A stretch of DNA of 64,000 bases from Pseudomonas taiwanensis DSM 21245 (GCF_000425785.1 NZ_AUEC01000024.1:53017-117016); one strand, 5' to 3'; counted from the first letter of the stretch, positions 20,134 to 31,328 are shown. A program made the numbers and translations. Notes: generated by a model from the sequence alone, not told the origin.

Positions 20134-22200
20134 CTAGACGCGGAATTGTTCCATCAGTGCCTGTTGCTGGTTAGCCAGCCGGTTCAGCGCCTGGCTGATC
20201 CGCGCCGACTCGTCGGCCTGGCCCGACAGCGACTCGGTAACGTCGCGAATGCCCGCCACGTTACGGTTCACCTCCTCGGCCACGGCGCTCTGCTCCTCGG
20301 CAGCCGAGGCGATCTGCAGGTTCATGTCGCTGATCACGGCCACCGCCTCGCCGATACGCTGCAGTGCCGGTAATGCCTGTTCCATGTGCGTGGCGCTGGT
20401 CTGGGCCTGGCGCTGGCCTTCATGCATGGCGCCCACCACATCCTGGGTGCCTTGCTGCAGGCCTTCGATCACCTGGCGGATCTCTTCCACCGACACCTGG
20501 GTGCGTTGCGCCAGGCTGCGCACTTCGTCGGCCACCACCGCAAAGCCACGGCCGGCTTCGCCCGCGCGGGCCGCTTCGATGGCGGCGTTGAGGGCCAGCA
20601 GGTTGGTTTGCTCGGCAATGGCGCGGATCACCTCCAGCACCGAGCCGATCTGCTCGCTGCGGCTCTCCAGGTTGCGGGCTTCGATCATGGCCGCGTCCAT
20701 GTCGGCGGCCAGCTGGTCGATGGTCTGGCGTGTGCTGGCAACGAGTTGCAGCCCTTCGCGGCTGGCCTGGTCTGCGCCCCGGGCGGCTTGGGCAGCCTGG
20801 GCCGCGTTATGGGCGACATCCTGCGCGGTGGCACTCATTTCGTTGGCGGCGGTGGCCACCTGTTCGATTTCCCTTTGCTGTTGCTGCATGCCATCGCTGG
20901 TCTGGCTGGCAATGGCGGCAGACTGGTCGGCGGTCCCGCGAGCTTCCTGCAGCGACCCTTTGACCTGGGCGATCACCGGCTGAAGCTTGTCGAGGAAACG
21001 ATTGAACCAGCCAGTGAGCTGGCCCAGTTCATCCTGGCGGGCATAGTCCAGGCGCCGGGTCAGGTCGCCTTCACCGCTGGCGATGTCTTGCAGGCGTGCT
21101 GCCACGGCGAGAATCGGTCGGGTAACGCCGCGGGCGGTCAGCCATACCAGCAACAGGCCGATCACCGCGGCGCCCAGGCCGATCAGCAGGCTGGTGAGAT
21201 TGGCACTTTGATTGTGCCCGTCCAGGCGCTTGTTCAGGGCTACTGCCGGGGCTTGCAGCACCGCCTCGGGCAACTCTAGCAGCACCTGCCAGGGCGCGGC
21301 ATTGGGAATGGGGGCGAAGCTGCGGGCAATGCGCAGCAAGCCGTCGGCAGGGGTTTGGCTCAGAGGTTTGGACAGCTGGCTGCTGTCGCGACTGTTGCCG
21401 GCCTGCAGGCCGGCCGGGCTGACGATGCTGACCTGGCCCTGGCCATCGAACAGCTCCTTGCGGCCCGCGAGGGCCAGTTGCTGGAGGTTGTCCAAGCCGA
21501 TGTCCAGGCCGATCACGCCCACCACCTTGCCGTTCTCCAGTAGGGGCAGGGCGATGCTGGTCATCAGCACCTGTCGGCCGTTGACTTCGTCGAAGTAAGG
21601 GTCCAGCACACAGGGCTTGGCGGTTTCTAGCGGGCAGGTCAGCCAGCGGTTGCTGGGGAAGCCGGCGACGCCCAGGGTGGTGTCCGCCAGCATCGACTCG
21701 GGCATGGCTTCCAGTTCCAGCGTGCCGGGGCGCGGCTGCGACCAGTACATCGAGAATCGGCCAGCGTCGTTACTGCCCTCGTTGCTGCGGGCGATGTGCT
21801 GGGTGTCCTGATTGTCCAGTGCATTGGGCTGGAACACCAGGTACAGGCCGAACAGATCCGGGTTGGCCGCCAGGGCAGCCTTGGCCTGTTGGGTGAGGGC
21901 CGGGCGCAGGTCGGCGTCGCCGCGCGCCTTGAGCACCTGCACCAGGCGGGCGAAACCATTGCCGTACTGATAGGCGTCCATGAAGTAGCGCTGGATGCGC
22001 AATGCCTGGGTCTCGGCGTGGGCTTGCAGGCGCAGGCGCGCGCTGTGGTCGAGCATTTCGGTGTTGGCCTGGTTTACCAGCGCCGCGCTGCGGCGGGCCT
22101 GGGTCAGCGAGGTCGATACCAGCAATGCAACGATAACCAGCAGGCACAGGCCGGCGAGCAGGGTGATCTTCCACTGGATAGAGAGGCGGCGCAGCGGCAT
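20134..22200 (-). CDS. Methyl-accepting chemotaxis protein, McpU-like (polyamine type)
   Basis: 688 aa. The ATG at 22198-22200 is chosen for its AAGGAAAG ribosome site. TM1 is [20 protein letters not shown], followed by a ~330-residue periplasmic double-Cache sensor, TM2 ([20 protein letters not shown]), HAMP, and a signalling domain with the hairpin tip [20 protein letters not shown]. In P. putida KT2440 the chemoreceptor at this syntenic position is McpU, which binds putrescine and related polyamines. The assignment here rests on remembered synteny and domain type. The neighbouring APC permease fits amine sensing plus uptake. Confidence 0.85.
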   Translation of the reverse strand: MPLRRLSIQWKITLLAGLCLLVIVALLVSTSLTQARRSAALVNQANTEMLDHSARLRLQAHAETQALRIQRYFMDAYQYGNGFARLVQVLKARGDADLRPALTQQAKAALAANPDLFGLYLVFQPNALDNQDTQHIARSNEGSNDAGRFSMYWSQPRPGTLELEAMPESMLADTTLGVAGFPSNRWLTCPLETAKPCVLDPYFDEVNGRQVLMTSIALPLLENGKVVGVIGLDIGLDNLQQLALAGRKELFDGQGQVSIVSPAGLQAGNSRDSSQLSKPLSQTPADGLLRIARSFAPIPNAAPWQVLLELPEAVLQAPAVALNKRLDGHNQSANLTSLLIGLGAAVIGLLLVWLTARGVTRPILAVAARLQDIASGEGDLTRRLDYARQDELGQLTGWFNRFLDKLQPVIAQVKGSLQEARGTADQSAAIASQTSDGMQQQQREIEQVATAANEMSATAQDVAHNAAQAAQAARGADQASREGLQLVASTRQTIDQLAADMDAAMIEARNLESRSEQIGSVLEVIRAIAEQTNLLALNAAIEAARAGEAGRGFAVVADEVRSLAQRTQVSVEEIRQVIEGLQQGTQDVVGAMHEGQRQAQTSATHMEQALPALQRIGEAVAVISDMNLQIASAAEEQSAVAEEVNRNVAGIRDVTESLSGQADESARISQALNRLANQQQALMEQFRV

Positions 22201-22265
22201 GGGGCTTTCCTTTTCGATCAATGGCAACGCCCGCGATCAGGCGCGGGCGTTGTCGGGGGCAAGCG

Positions 22266-23618
22266 TCATTCAGCGATGTAGTTCGGTGGCGCAACCCGGA
22301 ACGCCTTGGTCAGCCAGGCCAGGTGCAGCAGGCCAAGCAGCGCCCAGATACCGCCGAACATCAGCGAGTGCTCGTTCAGGTCGAGCCACAGCTTGGCGAT
22401 GATGCAGAAGCCAATGGTCGGCAGGACCAGGTACTTCATCTGGTTGGCCAGCCCCTGACGGTTGCCTTCGCGCAGGTAGCAGTGGCTGATCACCGACAAG
22501 TTGACGAAGCTGAACGCGACCAGTGCGCCGAAGTTGATGATCGACGTCGCGGTGACCAGGTCGAAGAAGATCGCCGACAACGAGATCAGGCCAACCACGG
22601 CGATGTTGACCACCGGGGTCTTGTAGCGGGAGTGCAGGCGGGCGAACACACCGCTTGGAATCACGTTGTCGCGGCCCATCACGTACAACAGGCGCGAGAC
22701 GCTGGTCTGCGAGGCCAGGCCCGAGGCGATGGTGTTGATCACGGTGCAAGCGATGAAGATCGACTGGAACAGCTTGCCGCCGACGTACAGGGCGATTTCC
22801 GGCAAGGCTGCTTCCGGGTCATGGAAGCGTGCGTTGTTCGGGAAGTAAGCCTGCATGAAGTATGAAACGGTGATGAACACCACGCCGCCAATCAGTGCGG
22901 TAAGGAAGATCGCCCGAGGGATGATCTTGCCCGGCTCTTTGGTTTCCTCGGACAGGCAGGTGACCGCGTCGAAGCCCAGGAACGAGAAGCACAGGATGGT
23001 CGCACCGGCTGCCAGGGCGCTGAACTGGGTCTGGGCGTCGGTGAACGGTGTCAGGCTCCAGGTGGTGCCCACGCCTTCGCCCTGGCTCAGGCCGCGTACG
23101 CAGAGGTAGACGAACACCGACATGATTGCCAGTTGTACCACCACGAACAGCAGGTTGAAGTGTGCCACCAGGTTGATGCTGCGCATGTTGATCAGGCTGA
23201 TCAGGCTGACGAAGCCAGCCACCCACATCCACTCCGGCACTTCCGGGAACATCGCCGACAGGTACAGCTTGGCCAGCAGCGCGTTGACCATTGGCAGCAG
23301 CAAGTAGTCCAGCAGCGACGACCAACCCACCAGGAAGCCAACATGCGGGTTGATCGCGCGTTGGGTGTAGGTGTAGGCCGAGCCCGACTGAGGGAAGCGT
23401 CGCACCAGGGTGCCATAGCTCACGGCGGTGAACAGCACGCCCAACAGTGCGAGGATGTAGGCGCTGGGTACATGCCCGGAGGTAATCCCTGAAACGATGC
23501 CGAACGTGTCGAAAACGGTCATCGGTGTCAGGTAGGCGAGGCCGATGATCACCACATGCCAGAGACGCAGGGACTTGCGGAACTGGTGGCTGCCGGAGGC
23601 GCTGTGGTCAGTCTGCAT
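22266..23618 (-). CDS. APC superfamily amino acid/polyamine permease (PuuP-like)
   Basis: 450 aa with ~12 transmembrane helices. It opens [20 protein letters not shown] and has the APC motif [20 protein letters not shown] in the middle. It resembles the YdgI/PuuP branch that imports putrescine or aromatic amines by proton symport. It lies 65 bases upstream of the chemoreceptor on the same strand, so the two may be co-expressed. Confidence 0.83.
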   Translation of the reverse strand: MQTDHSASGSHQFRKSLRLWHVVIIGLAYLTPMTVFDTFGIVSGITSGHVPSAYILALLGVLFTAVSYGTLVRRFPQSGSAYTYTQRAINPHVGFLVGWSSLLDYLLLPMVNALLAKLYLSAMFPEVPEWMWVAGFVSLISLINMRSINLVAHFNLLFVVVQLAIMSVFVYLCVRGLSQGEGVGTTWSLTPFTDAQTQFSALAAGATILCFSFLGFDAVTCLSEETKEPGKIIPRAIFLTALIGGVVFITVSYFMQAYFPNNARFHDPEAALPEIALYVGGKLFQSIFIACTVINTIASGLASQTSVSRLLYVMGRDNVIPSGVFARLHSRYKTPVVNIAVVGLISLSAIFFDLVTATSIINFGALVAFSFVNLSVISHCYLREGNRQGLANQMKYLVLPTIGFCIIAKLWLDLNEHSLMFGGIWALLGLLHLAWLTKAFRVAPPNYIAE

Positions 23619-24169
23619 GCTGGCATGGCTCCTGCGGCTGGGCGTGGACGGCGTGCGCGGCGAGCTGCGCGTGCGGCAAGGGCGAGCGGGTGGGCTCCAT
23701 GTTGTTCACCTTTATTGTGTGGAGCAGGAAGAGGCGCGGACGGGCGCCGGTGTCGGGTATGGCGGGTCCTGGGGCTAGGACGGTGGTGCGTGAGGATGGG
23801 TGCAAAAAGGCATGATCACGACGCGACTTTTCTTCTTTGTGGATCGGGCGCTAGCAAGGTGAGAAAAATAAAAAACGATGGGTGGGGTGGGTGTCAAGTT
23901 AAACATGACAAGATGTTACGAAAACGTCATATTTATCAGCGTAAAGCCCTATTTGTTCGCTTTGTGCGCGATTTTTTGCGGTTTTGATCATTGCATATGT
24001 TCGAAAAAATTGACGAATAGGACGTTGCCAATTCACGCGTCAGGCGTTTCCTAAAAACGCTATTTCTACCCCTTGGCCATCACCCCGGAAGGGTGTCGGT
24101 GATATTCTTCCGCTGCCACGTAGCCCTCGGCTGCGTGCACGCCCATATGGACATCAATCGGTTCTATTC
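23619..24169. other. Intergenic region upstream of divergent permease and DUF945 genes
   Basis: About 550 bases with no credible gene. It becomes AT-rich at 23860-24010 (poly-A/T blocks), where promoters for the minus-strand permease and the plus-strand DUF945 gene are expected. A short inverted repeat CACCC/GGGTG occurs near 24080-24095. Confidence 0.55.
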
Positions 24170-25678
24170 ATGAAGAAATCAGTAGGCATTCTTTCCGGCC
24201 TGGCCATCGCCATTGCCGTCGCAACCACCGCGGGCGCCTGGTACACCGGCAAGCAACTTCCGGCGGAGCTGGAGCGCTCCGTCAAGCAGGCCAACGTACA
24301 GCTTGAAAAAGCCCTGGTCGGCATTGGCGGTAGCATGACCGTCGAAGTGGCCTCCCTCGAGCAGCACTTTTTCAGCAGCACCGCGCACTATCGCGTCAAG
24401 GCCAAGGATATTCACCTGTCCGATGGCGAAACCCTGAGCTTCGATCTGGGTGTCACCGACCAGATCGAGCATGGCCCGTTCCCATGGTCTCGGGTGAAAG
24501 CGTTCAAGCTTGTGCCAGTGATGGCGGCCAGCAACAGTGCGCTGGACAAGGACGACTCGACCGCAGCCTGGTATGCCGCGGCAGGGGACAAGGCGCCCCT
24601 GACGTCGCACACCAGCCTCGGTTATGACGGCAGCGTCGAAGGCACCCTATTCCTGGCCCCCGTGAAGGTGACTGAGGACAATGGCTCGACCCTGGACTTC
24701 TCAGGTATGCAGTTGGCGGTCAGTAGTGACCGGGAAGGCAAGGCATCGAAGTTCCATGGCACCGCCGAGCGTTTCGAGATGAAGCTGGTGGGCGACGATC
24801 ATCCGCCTGCCACGTTCGAACTGAAGGGGTTGGCTGTCGACGGCAACCTCGCCGCCACCGAACACGAAGCACTCTATGTCGGCAACTTCGATCTGTTGCT
24901 GGCCGAGGCCAAGGCGACCTTGGGGCTTAAGCAGGAAGTGCTGATGCTCAAGGGCTTCGAACAGAAAGCCGTGCAAGCGCTGGATGGCCCGGACACCATT
25001 GGTGGTCGCGTGGACTACAAGGTGCAGGACATCACCTGGGATGGCCGCGCAGTGGGCAGCGCGCAGATGGCGATAAGCCTCAAGTCGTTGAATGCCCCGG
25101 CCATGGAGGCACTGTCGAAGTGGTACCAGGCGCACCTGCCGGAATTCCAGGAGGCAGCGGAGGCTGGCCAGGCGGTGCCGGTAATCCAGATGGACGAGGC
25201 GGAAAAGGCCAAATTCCAAGGTGACCTGCAGCAGTTGCTGGCATCCAAGCCACAGGTGGCCCTGGAGAACCTGTCGTTCAAGACTGCCAATGGCGAGAGC
25301 CGTTTCAGCCTGTCGATGGACTTCGCCAAGCCCGACTCGTTCGACCTGCCGCCCGACCAGTTGGGCAAGCAGTTGGTTACTGAGGTGAAGGGCAAGCTGT
25401 CGCTGTCCAAGCCCATGATCGGAGACCTGGCTACCCTGCGGGCGCTGCTCGAGGGCCAGACGGATGCCCAGGCGATCGCCCAGCAGTCGAGCCAGGCCGG
25501 CGAAATGGTCGGCATGATGGCGCTGCAAAGCGGTATGGCGACCGTGCAAGGCACTGATGTGGTGTCGAGCCTGCACTACGCCAACGGCATGGTCGACTTC
25601 AATGGCAAGAAGATGACCGTCGAAGAGTTCGCCATGATTCTCGCGGCGCACTTCGCGTCGATGCAGCCTCAGGGCTAA
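24170..25678 (+). CDS. YdgA-family (DUF945) protein
   Basis: 502 aa. The N-terminal hydrophobic segment SVGILSGLAIAIAVATTAGA is a signal anchor, followed by the conserved AWYTGKQLPAELERSVKQAN start of DUF945/YdgA. The rest is rich in amphipathic beta strands (repeat-like AsmA-type architecture). It is probably anchored in the inner membrane and exposed to the periplasm. Function is unknown. Confidence 0.87.
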   Translation: MKKSVGILSGLAIAIAVATTAGAWYTGKQLPAELERSVKQANVQLEKALVGIGGSMTVEVASLEQHFFSSTAHYRVKAKDIHLSDGETLSFDLGVTDQIEHGPFPWSRVKAFKLVPVMAASNSALDKDDSTAAWYAAAGDKAPLTSHTSLGYDGSVEGTLFLAPVKVTEDNGSTLDFSGMQLAVSSDREGKASKFHGTAERFEMKLVGDDHPPATFELKGLAVDGNLAATEHEALYVGNFDLLLAEAKATLGLKQEVLMLKGFEQKAVQALDGPDTIGGRVDYKVQDITWDGRAVGSAQMAISLKSLNAPAMEALSKWYQAHLPEFQEAAEAGQAVPVIQMDEAEKAKFQGDLQQLLASKPQVALENLSFKTANGESRFSLSMDFAKPDSFDLPPDQLGKQLVTEVKGKLSLSKPMIGDLATLRALLEGQTDAQAIAQQSSQAGEMVGMMALQSGMATVQGTDVVSSLHYANGMVDFNGKKMTVEEFAMILAAHFASMQPQG

Positions 25679-25832
25679 ACCCACTCTTTGGGGCGCTGCT
25701 GCTGGCCTTGTTGCAGGCTGCGCCGGCTCATACGGGTAACCACAGCCTTCAGGGGGGGCACCTGTTGGAGCAGGCGCAGGCCGCAATAGGCCTGCACCGG
25801 CAACACAAAAAACCGCTTTTGAATTCCCTTGA

Positions 25833-25860
25833 TTGTCTGTAGCCTTCGGCGTCCGATAAT
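25833..25860 (+). promoter_or_regulatory. Candidate sigma-70 promoter of nadA
   Basis: TTGTCT (25833-25838) and GATAAT (25855-25860) are 16 bases apart, about 120 bases upstream of nadA. The rest of the 301-base gap after the DUF945 gene shows no gene. Confidence 0.45.
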
Positions 25861-25979
25861 AATCCGCGCCCGCAGAGGGCCGTGGCGGCATGCCTGCCGT
25901 CCGGCACCGCTAGCCGATCTGCCAGGGCCGGGTGATACACTCGATATGACGCGCATGCGCGCCCGCAGGTCCAGCGATC

Positions 25980-27038
25980 ATGACCCAGATTTCCGAACGC
26001 CTTTTGGTTCAGGCCCATCTTGACGCCAAGCAGCCCAACCCGCTGACAGCCGAGCAGGAGGCCGAATACCGTGCGGCCATCGCCGCCGAGCTCAAGGCCC
26101 AGAACGCCGTTCTGGTGGCTCACTATTACTGCGACCCGGTCATCCAGGCGCTGGCCGAAGAGACCGGTGGCTGTGTGTCCGACTCGCTGGAAATGGCGCG
26201 TTTCGGCAAGAATCACCCGGCCGAAACCGTGGTTGTCGCCGGCGTGCGCTTCATGGGCGAAACGGCCAAGATCCTCACGCCGCAAAAACGCGTGCTGATG
26301 CCGACCCTGGAAGCGACCTGCTCGCTCGACCTGGGTTGCCCGGTCGAAGAGTTCTCCGCTTTCTGCGACCAGCACCCCGAGCGCACCGTGGTGGTTTACG
26401 CCAACACCTCCGCCGCAGTGAAGGCGCGTGCCGACTGGGTGGTGACCTCCAGCTGCGCCCTTGAAATCGTCGAAAGCCTGATGGACAACGGCGAAACCAT
26501 CATCTGGGGCCCGGACCAGCACTTGGGGCGGTACATCCAGAAGCAGACCGGGGCCGACATGCTGCTGTGGGACGGCGCGTGCATCGTCCATGAAGAATTC
26601 AAGTCGCGTCAGCTGGCCGATATGAAAGCGCTTTATCCGGACGCTGCCATTCTGGTTCACCCGGAGTCGCCGGAGTCGGTCATCGAGCTGGCCGATGCGG
26701 TAGGTTCCACCAGCCAGTTGATCAAGGCTGCCCAGACCCTACCGAACAAGACCTTCATCGTCGCCACCGACCGCGGCATCTTCTACAAGATGCAGCAGCT
26801 GTGCCCAGACAAAGAGTTCGTCGAAGCGCCCACCGCGGGTAACGGCGCCGCTTGCCGCAGCTGCGCACATTGCCCATGGATGGCCATGAACACCCTGGAG
26901 CGGGTGCTGGATTGCCTGCGCAAGGGCAGCAATGAAATCTTCGTGGACCCAGCGCTGGTGCCGAAGGCGATCAAGCCTTTGAATCGCATGCTGGACTTCA
27001 CCCAGGCGGCGCGCCTGAAGCTTTCCGGAAATGCTTGA
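25980..27038 (+). CDS. nadA: Quinolinate synthase NadA
   Basis: 352 aa. It condenses iminoaspartate (from NadB) with dihydroxyacetone phosphate to quinolinate in NAD synthesis, using a [4Fe-4S] cluster. Cysteines are seen in [26 protein letters not shown] and [13 protein letters not shown]. The early motif [20 protein letters not shown] is typical. Monocistronic here. Confidence 0.96.
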   Translation: MTQISERLLVQAHLDAKQPNPLTAEQEAEYRAAIAAELKAQNAVLVAHYYCDPVIQALAEETGGCVSDSLEMARFGKNHPAETVVVAGVRFMGETAKILTPQKRVLMPTLEATCSLDLGCPVEEFSAFCDQHPERTVVVYANTSAAVKARADWVVTSSCALEIVESLMDNGETIIWGPDQHLGRYIQKQTGADMLLWDGACIVHEEFKSRQLADMKALYPDAAILVHPESPESVIELADAVGSTSQLIKAAQTLPNKTFIVATDRGIFYKMQQLCPDKEFVEAPTAGNGAACRSCAHCPWMAMNTLERVLDCLRKGSNEIFVDPALVPKAIKPLNRMLDFTQAARLKLSGNA

Positions 27039-27113
27039 AACCTGATCGTCGGCAAGCCGGCGCCTACAAGTGCTATGCCTGTAGGTGCTGGCTTGGCAGT
27101 GATCGGGCGCTCG

Positions 27114-28550
27114 TCAGCGTCCCATCATGTCCTTGACCATCCGCTGCTGCTCCATCACCTCGCGCTGGCGCTGGTCGATCTGCGCCGCCAACGGGAAGTT
27201 GCTGCCCGCACGGCGCTTGGCGTAGTCGAGCTGCTGGATCGCCTGGTCGAAATCGCCCACCAGGGTGAAGTACTCCGCGCGGGCGCGATGCAAGCCAATG
27301 GTATTGCCTGACAGTCCGCGAACTTCAGCCACGTCGTACCACACGTCCGGGTCGTCCGGGCGGCTCTTGAGCAGGTCATCCAGAACTTTTTCCGCCTCGG
27401 CTGGCTTGCCCTGCTTGACCAGCAGGTCGGCACGCACTTGTTTCAACGGATAATTGCCCGGGTACAAACCGCGCATCCGCTCCACCCGCTGCATGGCATC
27501 GGCCAGGCGGTTGTTGGTAATGTCCAGGTCGATCTGCGCCAGGTTGTAGGTGATGTCGTTGGGTGCCTTGGCCAGCAGCGGCTTGAGGTTCTCCCGCGCT
27601 TCATTGAGTTGGCCGCCCTTGATCTGCGCCAGGGCCAGGCCATAGCGGGCGGCGTCCATGTTCGGATTTTCGTCGAGCTGGGCGCGGAAGCGCTTGGCTG
27701 CAAGGCCTGGGGTGCCTTCGTAGGTCAATGCCACGCGGGCGCGGATCAGTTGGTAGCGCAGGCTGTCTTCCACCCCCCCCTTGGGCGCCTGTTCGGCGCG
27801 GTTGCGGGTGTCGGCGATACGCGACTCGGTCACCGGGTGCGTCAGCAGAAATTCGGGTGGCTTGGCATCGTAGCGGTACTGGCGCGCCAGGCGTTCGAAC
27901 ATCGATGGCATGTTGCGCGGGTCGTAGCCAGCTTTCTCGAGGTTCTGGATGCCGATGCGGTCGGCTTCCTGCTCGTTCTGCCGCGAGAAACGCCGTTGCT
28001 CCTGAATGGCCGCTGCCTGGGTGCCGGCGATCACGCCGATGCCGGCATCGCCGCCACCACCTGCGGCCAGCACGATACCAGCCAGCAGCGCTGCCATCAT
28101 CGGCAACTGCATGCGTTGCTGGGCCTCGACGCCGCGGGCGAAGTGGCGCTGGGACAAGTGCGCCAGTTCGTGGGCCAGGACCGAGGCGTATTCGCCTTCG
28201 GTCTGGGCATTGAGGAACAGGCCACCGTTGACCCCGACGATGCCGCCAGGCGCTGCAAAGGCGTTGAGTTCGCGGCTGTCGATCAGAATGAACTCAAGGC
28301 GTCGGTCTTGCAGTTGGCTGGTTTCGGCCAGCCGGTACACGCTGGTTTCGACGTAGTCTTTGAGTTGTGGGTCGTTCAGCTGGTTGACGTTGCCGCGCAA
28401 CAGGCTCAGCCAGGCGCGGCCAAGCTGGTGCTCCTGCTGCGGCGAGACGATTGCTGAACTGGCGTCGCCCAGTGACGGCAGGTCGTCGGCGTGGCCGGGA
28501 AGGGCCATCAGGCAGGCCAGCGTCAGCAGGGTAGGGCGCAGTAGATTCAT
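27114..28550 (-). CDS. BepA-like M48 metallopeptidase with TPR repeats
   Basis: 478 aa with a signal peptide (ends GHA-DD), an M48 domain with zinc motif LAHELAHLSQRH (HExxH) in about residues 50-260, and C-terminal TPR repeats from ~270. This is the architecture of E. coli BepA/YfgC, a periplasmic protease-chaperone that clears or helps mature LptD and other outer-membrane barrels. The length matches. Confidence 0.92.
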   Translation of the reverse strand: MNLLRPTLLTLACLMALPGHADDLPSLGDASSAIVSPQQEHQLGRAWLSLLRGNVNQLNDPQLKDYVETSVYRLAETSQLQDRRLEFILIDSRELNAFAAPGGIVGVNGGLFLNAQTEGEYASVLAHELAHLSQRHFARGVEAQQRMQLPMMAALLAGIVLAAGGGGDAGIGVIAGTQAAAIQEQRRFSRQNEQEADRIGIQNLEKAGYDPRNMPSMFERLARQYRYDAKPPEFLLTHPVTESRIADTRNRAEQAPKGGVEDSLRYQLIRARVALTYEGTPGLAAKRFRAQLDENPNMDAARYGLALAQIKGGQLNEARENLKPLLAKAPNDITYNLAQIDLDITNNRLADAMQRVERMRGLYPGNYPLKQVRADLLVKQGKPAEAEKVLDDLLKSRPDDPDVWYDVAEVRGLSGNTIGLHRARAEYFTLVGDFDQAIQQLDYAKRRAGSNFPLAAQIDQRQREVMEQQRMVKDMMGR

Positions 28551-28660
28551 GCACGAAGCTCGCGTCGGATCAAAGCCCCTACTGTAGCCCGCTCACACGT
28601 TGGCGACCAGTGGCGGTATCCTAGCGAACCTGCCTGACCAAGCCTCTGGAGACGCCTGCA

Positions 28661-28900
28661 ATGAGTGACACCCTGACCTGCGACGCCGAACTCGACGCCA
28701 GCGGGCTGAACTGCCCGCTGCCCCTGCTCAAGGCGAAGATGGAGCTTAACCGCCTGGCCAGTGGCGCGGTGCTCAAGGTGGTCGCCACCGATGCCGGCTC
28801 GCAGCGCGACTTCCGCACTTTTGCCCAGCTGGCCGGTCATACCCTGCTGCACGAAACGGCCGAGGCCGGCGTCTTCACCTACTGGCTGCGCAAGGCCTGA
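28661..28900 (+). CDS. TusA/SirA-like sulfur-carrier protein
   Basis: 79 aa with the family motif LDASGLNCPLPLLKAKMELN, in which Cys18 in CPxP carries persulfide. Members move sulfur for thiolation or cofactor metabolism. It is a two-layer alpha/beta fold, cytoplasmic. It ends 20 bases before the AI-2E-type membrane protein gene, which could be co-transcribed. Confidence 0.9.
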   Translation: MSDTLTCDAELDASGLNCPLPLLKAKMELNRLASGAVLKVVATDAGSQRDFRTFAQLAGHTLLHETAEAGVFTYWLRKA

Positions 28901-28920
28901 GTCTCAATCAAGGATCGTCA

Positions 28921-29991
28921 ATGTTCAAAGTGCTTCGCGACTGGATACAGCGCTACTTCTCCGATGAGGAGGCGGTGGTGCTGGCGGTCCTGCTGTTCCT
29001 GGCCTTCACGGCGGTGCTGACCCTTGGCGGCATGTTGGCGCCGGTGCTCGCGGGCCTGGTGCTGGCCTTCCTGATGCAGGGGCTGGTCAACGCCCTGGAG
29101 CGCCTGCGGGTACCTACGCGGGTGGCGGTAAGCGTGGTGTTCGCGCTGTTCATGGGGGCTTTGGCGGTGGTCCTGCTGGTGCTGGTACCGTTGCTCTGGC
29201 ACCAGTTGATCACGCTGTTCAACGAGTTGCCGGGGATGTTGGGCAAGTGGCAGTCGCTGTTGCTGCTGTTGCCAGAGCGCTACCCGCACTTGGTCTCGGA
29301 TGAGCAGGTGTTGCACGCCATCGAGTCGGTGCGCGGTGAAATCGGCAAGTTCGGCCAGTGGGCGCTGACCTTCTCGCTGTCCAGCCTGCCCTTGCTGGTC
29401 AACGCCATGATCTACCTGGTGCTGGTGCCGATTCTGGTGTTCTTCTTCCTCAAGGACCGCGAGTTGATCGCCCGCTGGGTCAGCGGTTACCTGCCGCGTC
29501 AGCGCAGCCTGCTCAACCGGGTTGGCAGCGAAATGAACCGGCAGATTGCCAATTATATTCGCGGCAAGGGCATCGAGATCCTGATCTGCGGCATTGCCAC
29601 TTACATCGCCTTCATCAGCCTGGGACTCAACTATGCCGCGCTGCTGGCACTGTTGGTGGGGCTGTCGGTGGTGGTGCCCTATGTCGGAGCGGTGGTGGTG
29701 ACCGTGCCGGTGACGCTGATTGCGCTGTTCCAATGGGGCTGGGGTGATCAGTTCATCTACCTGATGACGGTGTACGCGATCATTCAGGCACTCGATGGCA
29801 ACGTGCTGGTGCCGTTGTTGTTCTCCGAAGCGGTGAGCCTGCATCCGGTGGCGATCATCTGTGCGGTGTTGCTGTTCGGCGGGTTGTGGGGTTTCTGGGG
29901 GATCTTCTTCGCGATCCCGCTGGCGACGTTGATCAAGGCGGTACTGGATGCCTGGCCGCGGCAGGAGCCTAGCGTTTCGCCGATGTTGTAA
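28921..29991 (+). CDS. AI-2E exporter family (PerM/YhhT-type) membrane protein
   Basis: 356 aa with seven or eight transmembrane helices in the family order: two N-terminal helices (VLAVLLFLAFTAVLTLGGML region), a long amphipathic stretch with VLHAIESVRGEIGKFGQWAL, then a helical bundle ending FGGLWGFWGIFFAIPLATLI. The family includes AI-2 exporter TqsA and Na+/H+ antiporters; the substrate is unknown. Confidence 0.87.
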   Translation: MFKVLRDWIQRYFSDEEAVVLAVLLFLAFTAVLTLGGMLAPVLAGLVLAFLMQGLVNALERLRVPTRVAVSVVFALFMGALAVVLLVLVPLLWHQLITLFNELPGMLGKWQSLLLLLPERYPHLVSDEQVLHAIESVRGEIGKFGQWALTFSLSSLPLLVNAMIYLVLVPILVFFFLKDRELIARWVSGYLPRQRSLLNRVGSEMNRQIANYIRGKGIEILICGIATYIAFISLGLNYAALLALLVGLSVVVPYVGAVVVTVPVTLIALFQWGWGDQFIYLMTVYAIIQALDGNVLVPLLFSEAVSLHPVAIICAVLLFGGLWGFWGIFFAIPLATLIKAVLDAWPRQEPSVSPML

Positions 29992-30023
29992 TCTGGGGGG
30001 GCTGCAGGGCAGCCCCATCAGGC

Positions 30024-30497
30024 TCAAGCCTTGTTCAATGCCTGGGCCGCCGCCAACACGGCGTCCACATGCCCCGGCACCTTCACCCCACGCCATTCCT
30101 GGCGCAGCACACCGTCCTTGTCGATCAGGAAGGTGCTCCGGTCGACGCCCAGGTACTCCTTGCCATACAGCTTCTTCAGCTTGATCACGTCGAACAATTG
30201 GCAAAGCGCCTCGTCCTTGTCGCTGATCAGCTCGAACGGGAAGCCCTGCTTGGCCTTGAAATTCTCATGGGACTTGATGCCATCGCGGGAAACACCGAAC
30301 ACCACGGTGTTGGCGGCCTCGAAGGCTGCGTGCTGGTCACGGAAACCCTGGCCTTCGGTGGTGCAGCCCGGCGTGCTGTCCTTCGGGTAGAAGTACAGCA
30401 CCACTTGGCGGCCCTTGAGCGCAGCGAGGCTCACGGCCTGGCCACTGGTGGCCTGGGCCTGGAAATCGGCGACGGGTTTGTCGAGTTCTACGGCCAT
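30024..30497 (-). CDS. bcp: Thiol peroxidase Bcp (peroxiredoxin Q)
   Basis: 157 aa from the ATG with AAGGAAG upstream. Peroxidatic Cys45 lies in YFYPKDSTPGCTTEGQGF. The resolving cysteine found five residues later in E. coli BCP is replaced (CTTEGQ), so recycling would use Cys99 or an external thiol. It reduces peroxides with thioredoxin. It lies 12 bases downstream of gcvR on the same strand, forming a gcvR-bcp unit. Confidence 0.93.
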   Translation of the reverse strand: MAVELDKPVADFQAQATSGQAVSLAALKGRQVVLYFYPKDSTPGCTTEGQGFRDQHAAFEAANTVVFGVSRDGIKSHENFKAKQGFPFELISDKDEALCQLFDVIKLKKLYGKEYLGVDRSTFLIDKDGVLRQEWRGVKVPGHVDAVLAAAQALNKA

Positions 30498-30508
30498 GGG
30501 AAGCTTCC

Positions 30509-31069
30509 TTACATGGGGTTCTGTGGGCGCCAAGGCTCGATCAAGGCATCCAGGTTCAGGGCATCGGCGAAGTCGAGGAACTGGTCGCGCAGCCAGCTGA
30601 TCTGGGTGCCGGCCGGCAGGATCACGGTGAACTGGGCATTGAGCATGCTGCTACCGGTCTGCGGCGCCAGGTAGGTGTCGCAGGTCAAGGCTTCCAGTTC
30701 GACGCGGTGGTCAAGGAAGAACTGGCACAGCTCGCTGATGATATCCGGGCGGTAGGCGGCGCTGATGTAGGCGACGTATGGCAGGGCCTGGGGGCGTACC
30801 TCCTGGTCGGCGCTGCGCACTACATCGAGGGTCAGGCCGTGTTTCTTGCCCAGGCCCGGCAGCATGGCTTCCAGGCGCGCCAGGGCATCCCAGCTGCCAC
30901 CGACCTGCAGGACCAGGGCGCTGGTCTCGCCATGGCGGCTCAGGCGCGAGGTGACCACCGCGCAGCGGTTTTCGAAGGCGGCGCGGCTGAGGACATTGGC
31001 CAGCTCCATGGGGTTGGGCCCCAGGGCGCTGATGACGAGGAATTGTTCGCGGACGGTGGGGGTGGACAT
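30509..31069 (-). CDS. gcvR: Glycine cleavage system transcriptional repressor GcvR-like
   Basis: 186 aa with two ACT-type domains: N-terminal REQFLVISALGPNPMELANV and C-terminal VAYISAAYRPDIISELCQFF. GcvR-type proteins modulate GcvA by protein-protein contact. The position next to bcp and divergent from dapA is the usual pseudomonad arrangement. Confidence 0.9.
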   Translation of the reverse strand: MSTPTVREQFLVISALGPNPMELANVLSRAAFENRCAVVTSRLSRHGETSALVLQVGGSWDALARLEAMLPGLGKKHGLTLDVVRSADQEVRPQALPYVAYISAAYRPDIISELCQFFLDHRVELEALTCDTYLAPQTGSSMLNAQFTVILPAGTQISWLRDQFLDFADALNLDALIEPWRPQNPM

Positions 31070-31328
31070 GCAGCATTCCTAAAGCGATGAGCGGTCGGCA
31101 CAGGACGGGCGAAAGCCTCCGGTCGACAGGGCCCCGGGCTCGCATGCGAGGTCGCGGACGCTGGCGGGGAGCAGGGTCGACGGCCCGGCGGGCCGTGCTG
31201 CACCGATCAAAGGATCAAGGGTAGCGAAAACCGACGCGAAGGGGAATGCTCCGCCCGCCTGCTTCGCTTGTGCAAGGCCGATGCCCCCAGTACCATTACC
31301 GCTCTCTTTTTCCGGCAGGAGCAGTTAC

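Noticed and set aside
23608..23805. 65-codon minus-strand frame upstream of the APC permease
   Set aside because: Overlaps the permease start and leader, with no ribosome site or protein features.
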